5,200 nucleotides of DNA from SAR116 cluster bacterium (GTDB lineage Bacteria; Pseudomonadota; Alphaproteobacteria; Puniceispirillales; Puniceispirillaceae), in contig SHBC01000087.1 of NCBI GenBank assembly GCA_004213025.1, positions 1-5,200 on the forward strand. Reading direction: 5' to 3'. A model generated the notes under the pieces. That model did not search any database. It worked only from the letters and a program-made list of their open reading frames with translations, and was not told the origin of the DNA. Below are positions 1 through 5,200 of this stretch, in pieces; position 1 is the first letter of the stretch, and every line of letters begins with the position of its first letter. Both the position numbers and the translations under genes were made by a program.

Positions 1-749
1 GCCAGCACCGAGCCATAGCCGACAATGATGCCCTTTTCGGCAAGGATGTCGATGCTGGTCACGATATTGCTACCGCATTCGGGATCGATGATCCGGGTCA
101 CCTCCGCCGTGCCGGCCGCTGCCTTTACCGCGCTGACCAGATCGGGGTTGCGGTAGTCGATGACAGTGGCCGCGCCGGCATCACTGATCCTGTCTGCGCG
201 CGCCATATCGCCCGTCGTCGCAATCACCGTGGCGCCGCTATCGACGGCGATCTGAACGGCAAGCCGCGCTACGGTGCCACCGCCGCCATGGATCAGAACC
301 GTCTGACCGTCAACCGGGCCGTCTTTCAGCACCGCGTAGGCCGCTGTCAGGGCCGGGATACCCAACGCCGCGCCAATTTCGAATCCGACATTTTCAGGCA
401 GCGGATGCACACATCCGGCATCGATGGCGGTGAACTGTGCCGCCGTCCCGCAGGCGCGCTGCCACTGGCCGTTGCGAACGAACACCCGCGCGCCGACCAT
501 CGACGGGTCAATGCCGGGCCCGACAGCCTCAAGCGTGCCGGCGCCATCGCTGTGCGGGATCACCCGGGGAAATGCCATGGGCCGCGATCCGGCCCGTGCC
601 TTGACATCGGACGGATTGACGCCGGAGGCGTGAAGTCGCACCAGAACCTCACCCGCATCCGGCGTCGGCATCGGCATTTCGCCGGGAACAAGAACATCTC
701 CTGCCGCGCCGTTGGCATCGTACCAGACTGCCTGCATCATCTCGGTCAT
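1..749 (-). CDS. Zinc-independent quinone oxidoreductase (MDR superfamily), 3' end cut off
   Basis: The 249 codons seen here encode the N-terminal three quarters of a zeta-crystallin/NADPH:quinone reductase-like protein; the family is usually about 320-330 residues, so the rest lies beyond the left edge. Members reduce quinones or enones with NAD(P)H in the cytoplasm; the substrate here is unknown. Visible marks are MQAVWYDANG near the start, GEVLVRLHASGVNPSDVK (33-50, the family's GVNPxD signature), PHSDGAG (65-71) where zinc alcohol dehydrogenases carry the GHE metal-site motif, ALTAAYAVL (133-141), and the nucleotide-binding stretch VLIHGGGGTVARLAVQIA (151-168) followed by SGATVIATTG. The last two glycines of the usual GxxGGVG loop read as T and A, which is odd. 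The start at 749 follows AGGGGGCGG, but the spacing is short; ATG codons at 740 or 737 (MQAVWY, nearest the usual family N-terminus) are alternatives. It lies 13 bases after the regulator gene and is the third gene of the operon. The family call is firm; the reaction is not. Confidence 0.9.
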   Translation of the reverse strand, partial: MTEMMQAVWYDANGAAGDVLVPGEMPMPTPDAGEVLVRLHASGVNPSDVKARAGSRPMAFPRVIPHSDGAGTLEAVGPGIDPSMVGARVFVRNGQWQRACGTAAQFTAIDAGCVHPLPENVGFEIGAALGIPALTAAYAVLKDGPVDGQTVLIHGGGGTVARLAVQIAVDSGATVIATTGDMARADRISDAGAATVIDYRNPDLVSAVKAAAGTAEVTRIIDPECGSNIVTSIDILAEKGIIVGYGSVL

Positions 750-762
750 CCGCCCCCTGACA

Positions 763-1338
763 TCATAAATTGGTCGCGCTTCGCGCCGCCTGATCATACA
801 GCCCTGACAACACACGAAGCTGGCGCGCCAGTTCGGACAGGCTGTCAGCGTCAACCTCGCCAAGTGCCGAGAACGCATCGACAAGGCAGGCCTCACGGAT
901 TTTGCGATAACGCTGGATCAGTTCCTGGCCGTGATCGGTTGTCGAGTAGAGGACTTCCTTGCCCTGTTTTTCACCGCTGATCAGCCCGGCCCGAAGCAGT
1001 TTCTTCAGCGCATAATTGACGACATGCGTATCCCCGACATTCAGCTTGAAGCAGATGTCGGCAAGTTTCTTGGGCCGCCCACGGTGATTGACCGAATGCA
1101 GGCTCAGGATATCGATGACGCCAAGATCGACCATTTCGGGAAAATCCGCCGCCGCCGCCGCCGTACCGCGCACCATCCACAACCCAAAGGCATTGCTGGC
1201 GACGATCAGGCCATATTCAACCTCGCTCAGCTCGGCGGCCTTGTCGGACACCAGATGCGCCGATGACACGATACGCTGTTGATCCTTGTTGCCTGTTCCC
1301 ATGCCAGTATCCATGCCAGTATCCATACCAGTATCCAT
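763..1338 (-). CDS. MarR-like winged-helix transcriptional regulator
   Basis: A 191-residue predicted cytoplasmic DNA-binding protein. Residues 26-60 (SSAHLVSDKAAELSEVEYG onward) form a helical N-terminal region, and residues 70-137 form a winged helix. KKLADICFKLNVGD (90-103) and THVVNYALKKLLRAGLI (104-120) are the helix-turn-helix and recognition helix; GEKQGKEVLYSTTDHG (122-137) is the wing. A helical tail (about 138-187) probably dimerises. This resembles the alphaproteobacterial MarR-type family I recall as COG5631. Start choice: ATG at 1338 follows GGGGG at a 7-base spacing. An upstream ATG at 1362 would overlap the oxoprolinase stop codon (ATGACTGA) and give 199 residues, but has no visible ribosome-binding site; ATG at 1413 is unlikely. 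The protein begins with tandem MDTG repeats. The gene sits between the oxoprolinase and oxidoreductase genes and is presumably co-transcribed, so autoregulation through the palindrome at 5019-5052 is a reasonable inference. The effector is unknown. Confidence 0.88.
   Translation of the reverse strand: MDTGMDTGMDTGMGTGNKDQQRIVSSAHLVSDKAAELSEVEYGLIVASNAFGLWMVRGTAAAAADFPEMVDLGVIDILSLHSVNHRGRPKKLADICFKLNVGDTHVVNYALKKLLRAGLISGEKQGKEVLYSTTDHGQELIQRYRKIREACLVDAFSALGEVDADSLSELARQLRVLSGLYDQAARSATNL
1291..1338 (-). repeat. 12-base tandem repeat encoding MDTG at the regulator N-terminus
   Basis: On the minus strand ATGGATACTGGY occurs three times in a row (1338-1303), differing only in the last base of the first copy. 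A fourth, diverged copy (ATGGGAACAGGC, 9 of 12 matching) follows at 1302-1291. Each unit is four codons, so the protein reads MDTG-MDTG-MDTG-MGTG and copy-number change would not shift the frame. Each unit also supplies an in-frame ATG, so starts at 1338, 1326, 1314 and 1302 are all formally possible. The repeat lies ahead of the conserved region and is likely an unstructured tail. Confidence 0.93.
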
Positions 1339-1345
1339 GCCTTTG

Positions 1346-1350
1346 CCCCC
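1346..1350 (-). promoter_or_regulatory. Ribosome-binding site supporting the regulator start at 1338
   Basis: The minus strand reads GGGGGCAAAGGC directly before ATG at 1338, leaving 7 bases between the G run and the start. No purine-rich stretch precedes the alternative ATG at 1362, which is why the shorter form was chosen. A similar G run (AGGGGG, 758-753) precedes the next gene. The G run lies only a few bases beyond the oxoprolinase stop codon, so translational coupling is likely. Confidence 0.45.
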
Positions 1351-1354
1351 GCGA

Positions 1355-4300
1355 TCAGTCATCAGCCGGGCCGAAGCCACCACCACCAGGGGTTTCGATG
1401 ACAAAGACGTCACCCGGCGCCATCTGGCGAAGGTCTGTCGCCGTCAGCTCTTCCACAGTGCCATCGGTGCGCTCGACCCAGTTGCGGCCAACAGCCCCGT
1501 CATCCCCGCCGGCCATGCCATAGGGCGGCACGATGCGGTGGTTGGCGAGAATGACCGCCTCCATCGATTCAAGGAAGCGTGTGCGCCGGCGTACACCATT
1601 GCCGCCAAGATGCCGTCCGGCACCGCCGGACCCGGTGCGGATCTCGAAACTCTCCAGCAGCACCGGATAACGCCATTCCAACACCTCGGGATCGGTCAGG
1701 CGGCTGTTCGTCATATGGGTATGGACAGCATCACAACCGTCAAAATCCGGGCCGGCCCCCGACCCGCCGCACAGCGTCTCGTAATATTGATAGGTGTCAT
1801 TGCCATAGATGAAATTGTTCATCGTCCCCTGCGCCGCCGCCATCACGCCGAGCGCGCCATAAAGCGTGTCGGTGACGATCTGCGAGGTTTCGACATTGCC
1901 GGCAATCACCGCCGCCGGATATTGCGCCTGCAGCATGCAATCATCGGGAAGGATGATGGTGATGGGTTTCAGACATCCTTCATTCATCGGAATGTCATCA
2001 TCGACAAGCGTCCTGAAGACATAGAGGACCGCCGCCCGGCACACCGCAGCCGGCGCGTTGAAATTGTTCGGGCCCTGCGGGCTGGTGCCGGTGAAATCAA
2101 CTGTGGCGGCACGATTCTCGCGGTCGATGCTGATCTCCACCTTCACTTGCTGGCCATTATCCATCGGATAGGTGAAGCCACCGTCGCTCAGAACGTCGAT
2201 CACCCGCCGTACCGATTCCTCAGCGTTGTTCTGGACATGCGTCATATAGGCAAGGACCGTATCAAGGCCAAAATGACCGACCATCTTCTGGAGTTCCTGA
2301 ACGCCCTTCTCATTCGCTGCAAGCTGTGCGCGCAGATCGGCGATATTCTGCTCGGCATTGCGGGCCGGGTAGAGTGCACCTTCCAGCACCTCGACCATCT
2401 CCGCCTCGCGATAGGTGCCCTGGTCGACAAGCTTGAAATTGTCGATCAGCACGCCTTCCTCATCGATATGCGCCGAATCCGGCGGCGCCGATCCCGGCGT
2501 CTTGCCACCGACATCCGGGTGGTGCCCACGGCAGGCGACGAAAAACAGGATCTCGTCATTCTCGAAAACCGGCGTGATGATGGTGATGTCGGGAAGATGC
2601 GTGCCGCCATTATAGGGGTTGTTCAGGACGTAGGAATCACCTGGCTTGATGCTGCCTTCATTGTCGCGCAACACCGCCCGCACCGATTCCCCCATCGAAC
2701 CAAGATGCACCGGCATGTGCGGTGCGTTGGCGATCAGCGATCCGGTGGCATCGAAAATGGCGCAGGAGAAATCAAGCCGCTCCTTTACATTGACCGACAA
2801 TGCCGTGTTCTGAAGCGTGTAGCCCATCTGCTCGGCGATTGACATGAACAGGTTGTTGAACACCTCCAGCATCACCGGGTCGCAATCGGTACCAATGGCC
2901 ACCCGCTCCGGCCTTGCCACGACGCGGCGCAGCACCAGGTTGCCGATATCGGTCATCTCCGCCTGCCAGCCAGGCTCGACAATCGTTGTCGCCGTCGCCT
3001 CGATGATCAGGGCCGGCCCATCGACCTTGCCGCCGACCGGAATGGCGTCGCGATGATGCACCGGTGCACTTACGGTCTGCCCACCCATATAGGCCTCGAC
3101 TGTTGCCTGCGGGCCGGTCGCGTCATTCGCTGCGACATGCGGCGCCGATTCCAGATCGAAGGTCAGACCGATTGTCTCCACCGAAATGGTGGCGGCAATC
3201 ACCTTCTTGCCAGGCATCAGAAAGCCGAAACGCGCCCGGTAGGCACGTTCATACGCAGCTTCCATCTCGTCAACCGCGCCATAGGGAACCTCGAGCGCGG
3301 TGTCTGACCCGTCATAGCGAAGATGCACATAACGCCGTGTCTCGGTGCGATCATCGGCGATGCCCTGACCGGCCACCTCAGCCTCCGACACGGCGGCAAG
3401 CTCATCCAACTCACGCACAAGTCGCGGCACCAGATCGTCGCTCAACGACGCCTCGATGGTCCGCTCACGCAATGCCCGCACATCGGCAAGCCCCATGCCA
3501 TAGGCCGACAGGACGCCGGCAAAGGGATGCACCAGAACCGTGTTCATGCCAAGAACATCGGCAATCAGGCAGGCATGCTGCCCACCTGCACCCCCGAAAC
3601 ATTGCAACGCGTAATCGGTAACATCATAGCCGCGCTGGACAGAAATTTTCTTGATGGCGTTGGCCATATTCTCCACCGCGATGCGCAGGAAACCGTCGGC
3701 AAGTTCCTCGGGCGTGCGGCGAATGCCAGTTGCCGTCTCGACCGCATCGGCCATGGCGGCGAATTTCACGCGCACCGCATCGGCATCGAGCGGCGTATCC
3801 TGGTCCGGGCCAAAGACCTGCGGAAAGAAATCTGGCTGCAGCTTGCCAAGCATGACATTGCAATCGGTCACCGCCAGCGGCCCACCCCGGCGATAGCAGG
3901 CCGGCCCCGGATTGGCGCCGGCGCTTTCCGGCCCGACGCGGAACCGCGCGCCATCGAACTGGCACAGGGACCCACCACCTGCCGCCACCGTATGGATCAA
4001 CAGCATAGGCGCCTGCATCCGCACGCCGGCGACAATGGTCTCGAACACACGTTCATAGGCGTTTTCATAATGCGCGACATCGGTCGAGGTGCCGCCCATG
4101 TCAAAGGTGATGACCTTGTCGAAACCGGCCTGCCCGGCGGTGCGAACAGCGCCGACAATGCCGCCCGCCGGGCCTGACAGGATGGCATCCTTGCCCTGGA
4201 ACAGGCTGGCGCCTTTCAGCCCCCCATTCGACTGCATGAACTGCAAATTCACCCCGCCAAGCGCACCGGCAATCCGGTCGATATAGCGCCGCAGGATCGG

Positions 4301-4981
4301 CGACAGATACGCATCCGCAACGGTGGTGTCGCCGCGTCCGACAAATTTGATCATCGGGCTGGTGTCATGGCTTGTCGAAATCTGGGTAAAGCCGATCTCA
4401 CGCGCCAGCGCGGCGATCCGCAATTCGTGATCCGGAACGCGGTAGGCATGCATCAGCACGATGGCGATCGACCGGATACCGTCATCAAAGGCGGCCTGCA
4501 GGCGCGGCCGCAGACCATCAAGATCCAGCGGCGTCAGCACCTGGTCACGAGCATCGATCCGCTCGCGCACCTCCTCGACCCGCTCATACAGCATTTCGGG
4601 AAGGATGATCTGCCGGTCGAACAGCCGCGGGCGCGCCTGATAGGCGATTCGCAGTTGATCACGGAACCCCTCGGTCACAACCAGCAATGTGCGGTCGCCC
4701 TTGCGTTCAAGCAGCGCGTTGGTGGCCACCGTGGTGCCCATCTTCACCGCATCGATCCCGGATTCCGGGATCGGCGCGCCTTCGGCAAGCGACAGCAGAT
4801 CGCGAATCCCCTGCAGCGCGGCATCCGCATAAGCCTCAGGATTCTCCGACAGCAGCTTGTGCGTATGAAGCGTACCATCAGGCGCCCGCCCGACCACATC
4901 GGTGAAAGTGCCGCCACGGTCGATCCAGAATTGCCAGCCTGCCGTCTCGACCCCTTCAGCTTTTGTCGCCACGCCGTCCAT
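1355..4981 (-). CDS. 5-oxoprolinase (ATP-hydrolysing), fused HyuA-HyuB type
   Basis: A 1208-residue cytoplasmic enzyme predicted to open 5-oxo-L-proline to L-glutamate with ATP hydrolysis (EC 3.5.2.9). Domains in order: hydantoinase/oxoprolinase N-terminal domain (about 16-190) with phosphate motif DRGGTFTD (21-28) and [15 protein letters not shown] (81-95); HyuA ATPase domain (about 205-490) with DMGGTSTD (294-301), AAGGGS (333-338) and [10 protein letters not shown] (461-470); a C-terminal HyuA domain (about 505-685); then a HyuB domain (about 698-1205) with FMSIAEQMG (712-720), [14 protein letters not shown] (731-744), [13 protein letters not shown] (787-799), GHHPDVGG (819-826), [12 protein letters not shown] (882-893) and terminal PGGGGFG. 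H795, D798 and H820 match in spacing the metal ligands I recall from the acetone carboxylase HyuB-like subunit, so a metal site is inferred. The single-chain layout and phrases such as ERLDFSCA and [12 protein letters not shown] match the eukaryotic OPLAH/OXP1 enzymes (about 1,290 residues) better than two-subunit hydantoinases. The start has a good ribosome-binding site. First gene of the operon. A related N-methylhydantoinase-like activity cannot be excluded. Confidence 0.93.
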   Translation of the reverse strand: MDGVATKAEGVETAGWQFWIDRGGTFTDVVGRAPDGTLHTHKLLSENPEAYADAALQGIRDLLSLAEGAPIPESGIDAVKMGTTVATNALLERKGDRTLLVVTEGFRDQLRIAYQARPRLFDRQIILPEMLYERVEEVRERIDARDQVLTPLDLDGLRPRLQAAFDDGIRSIAIVLMHAYRVPDHELRIAALAREIGFTQISTSHDTSPMIKFVGRGDTTVADAYLSPILRRYIDRIAGALGGVNLQFMQSNGGLKGASLFQGKDAILSGPAGGIVGAVRTAGQAGFDKVITFDMGGTSTDVAHYENAYERVFETIVAGVRMQAPMLLIHTVAAGGGSLCQFDGARFRVGPESAGANPGPACYRRGGPLAVTDCNVMLGKLQPDFFPQVFGPDQDTPLDADAVRVKFAAMADAVETATGIRRTPEELADGFLRIAVENMANAIKKISVQRGYDVTDYALQCFGGAGGQHACLIADVLGMNTVLVHPFAGVLSAYGMGLADVRALRERTIEASLSDDLVPRLVRELDELAAVSEAEVAGQGIADDRTETRRYVHLRYDGSDTALEVPYGAVDEMEAAYERAYRARFGFLMPGKKVIAATISVETIGLTFDLESAPHVAANDATGPQATVEAYMGGQTVSAPVHHRDAIPVGGKVDGPALIIEATATTIVEPGWQAEMTDIGNLVLRRVVARPERVAIGTDCDPVMLEVFNNLFMSIAEQMGYTLQNTALSVNVKERLDFSCAIFDATGSLIANAPHMPVHLGSMGESVRAVLRDNEGSIKPGDSYVLNNPYNGGTHLPDITIITPVFENDEILFFVACRGHHPDVGGKTPGSAPPDSAHIDEEGVLIDNFKLVDQGTYREAEMVEVLEGALYPARNAEQNIADLRAQLAANEKGVQELQKMVGHFGLDTVLAYMTHVQNNAEESVRRVIDVLSDGGFTYPMDNGQQVKVEISIDRENRAATVDFTGTSPQGPNNFNAPAAVCRAAVLYVFRTLVDDDIPMNEGCLKPITIILPDDCMLQAQYPAAVIAGNVETSQIVTDTLYGALGVMAAAQGTMNNFIYGNDTYQYYETLCGGSGAGPDFDGCDAVHTHMTNSRLTDPEVLEWRYPVLLESFEIRTGSGGAGRHLGGNGVRRRTRFLESMEAVILANHRIVPPYGMAGGDDGAVGRNWVERTDGTVEELTATDLRQMAPGDVFVIETPGGGGFGPADD

Positions 4982-4986
4982 GATAT

Positions 4987-4995
4987 GCCTGCCTG
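4987..4995 (-). promoter_or_regulatory. Ribosome-binding site of the oxoprolinase gene
   Basis: The minus strand reads CAGGCAGGC followed by ATATC and the ATG at 4981. The nearer AGG is 6 bases from the start, a normal spacing. This supports 4981 as the start; the encoded N-terminus then runs 15 residues before the conserved domain begins at WQFWIDRGG. Confidence 0.5.
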
Positions 4996-5018
4996 ATGAT
5001 GGTGATGGTCAGAAATGT

Positions 5019-5052
5019 AACGTTGATAAATTATCGACATTTTGTCAACGTT
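5019..5052. promoter_or_regulatory. 34-base palindromic operator in the divergent intergenic region
   Basis: The outer arms AACGTTGA (5019-5026) and TCAACGTT (5045-5052) are perfect inverted copies, and symmetry continues inward to a central TCGA (5034-5037); 14 of 17 base pairs match overall. Within it lie two overlapping 15-base near-palindromes: TTGATAAATTATCGA (5023-5037) and TCGACATTTTGTCAA (5034-5048). Their centres (5030 and 5041) are 11 bases apart, so two dimers could sit on the same helix face. The region is AT-rich compared with the surrounding genes and lies between two divergent starts. This is a typical place and shape for a MarR- or GntR-type regulator site; the MarR-like protein of this operon is the likely binder, by inference only. 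A stem-loop role in RNA is less likely because the site lies upstream of both genes. Confidence 0.75.
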
Positions 5053-5062
5053 GTTTTAGATC
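5022..5062. promoter_or_regulatory. Candidate divergent promoter elements overlapping the operator
   Basis: On the minus strand a perfect -35 hexamer, TTGACA, lies at 5048-5043, but the only -10-like sequence is a poor TATCAA (5027-5022) at a short 15-base spacing. On the plus strand TCGACA (5034-5039) and TAGATC (5057-5062) are 17 bases apart and would serve the cupin gene. Both are weak matches to the housekeeping sigma-factor consensus. If either is real, the operator covers it and binding there would repress transcription. Confidence 0.3.
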
Positions 5063-5110
5063 GAGTTTCAATGACATGCCAGGACGGAACAACAAAAGCC
5101 CAGACAAACC

Positions 5111-5117
5111 GGGGAAG
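5111..5117 (+). promoter_or_regulatory. Ribosome-binding site of the cupin gene
   Basis: GGGGAAG is followed by AACCA and then the ATG at 5123, a 5-base spacing. It supports this start for the short coding segment at the right edge. Confidence 0.5.
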
Positions 5118-5122
5118 AACCA

Positions 5123-5200
5123 ATGAATTCAATCAATCTCGCTGAAAAATTGGCGAAGGTGAGTGATCACTGGAGCCCGAAAATCATCGCCCGCTACAAT
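5123..5200 (+). CDS. Cupin-domain protein, N-terminal fragment cut by window edge
   Basis: Only 26 codons are visible, reading MNSINLAEKLAKVS followed by DHWSPKIIARYN. The pattern of a short N-terminal helix followed by (S/D)HWSPKI is the recognisable opening of small single-domain cupins (about 110-125 residues, mannose-6-phosphate isomerase-like, COG0662 type), in which a metal-binding beta barrel follows. The barrel and its histidines lie outside the window, so the fold is predicted from the opening alone. The gene diverges from the oxoprolinase operon across 141 bases and shares the palindromic operator, which suggests common control. No specific reaction can be assigned to such cupins from sequence. 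Confidence 0.75.
   Translation, partial: MNSINLAEKLAKVSDHWSPKIIARYN

Noticed and set aside
1..749. Oxidoreductase gene as a truncated pseudogene
   Set aside because: The frame is open all the way to the window edge, so the missing C-terminus is due to the window boundary.
288..980. A 230-codon plus-strand open frame crossing the oxidoreductase and regulator genes
   Set aside because: It spans two well-supported minus-strand genes and their junction, and its translation is low-complexity and Arg/His-rich, as typical for a shadow frame.
1286..2842. A 518-codon open frame on the plus strand opposite the oxoprolinase gene
   Set aside because: The translation is rich in R, H, D and I with no recognisable domain, it mirrors the strongly conserved minus-strand protein, and long antisense frames are expected opposite GC-rich genes. 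It has no supporting ribosome-binding site or conservation that I can see.
3323..4996. Further long plus-strand open frames (3323-4177 and 4367-4996)
   Set aside because: Both lie opposite strongly conserved ATPase-domain sequence of the oxoprolinase and have no family resemblance.
4995..5008. Short TGATGATGGTGATGG run before the oxoprolinase start
   Set aside because: It is a brief, imperfect trinucleotide-like stretch with no clear repeat structure or regulatory meaning.
5049..5064. A possible third, partial operator copy (CGTTG then ATCGA) just right of the main palindrome
   Set aside because: Only the two ends match the CGTTG...ATCGA of the main site, the interior differs and the spacing is one base shorter, so chance similarity is enough.

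Overview
The window looks like an alphaproteobacterial chromosome segment. The evidence is a GC-rich composition (about 60% by eye), codons ending mostly in G or C, and protein families common in Rhodospirillales, SAR116-like and Rhodobacterales genomes. This placement is an inference; there is no rRNA or other marker to confirm it.

Layout. Nearly everything lies on the minus strand in one tight operon read right to left. A 1208-residue fused 5-oxoprolinase (4981 to 1355) is followed after 16 bases by a MarR-like winged-helix regulator (1338 to 763). After 13 more bases comes a zinc-independent quinone oxidoreductase of the medium-chain dehydrogenase superfamily (749 down to the left edge, cut off by the window). 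No terminator-like hairpin is visible between these genes. At the right edge the first 26 codons of a cupin-type protein start on the plus strand at 5123. The cupin gene and the operon are divergent and share a 141-base control region (4982-5122).

Control region. It holds a striking 34-base imperfect palindrome (5019-5052) with perfect 8-base outer arms. The palindrome is made of two overlapping 15-base near-palindromes whose centres are 11 bases apart, about one helical turn. This is the pattern expected for two regulator dimers on one face of the DNA. The MarR-like protein in the operon is the obvious candidate to bind it.

How the parts may work together. 5-Oxoprolinase opens 5-oxo-L-proline (pyroglutamate) to glutamate using ATP. 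The regulator probably controls this operon, and perhaps the divergent cupin gene, in response to a substrate or a related small molecule. The roles of the oxidoreductase and cupin in the same pathway are not shown by the sequence.

The most unusual details are the palindromic operator, a 12-base tandem repeat that puts four in-frame ATG codons at the start of the regulator, and the altered glycine motif of the oxidoreductase. I do not see clear evidence of a wholly new system; no mobile element, CRISPR array, tRNA or rRNA was recognised.
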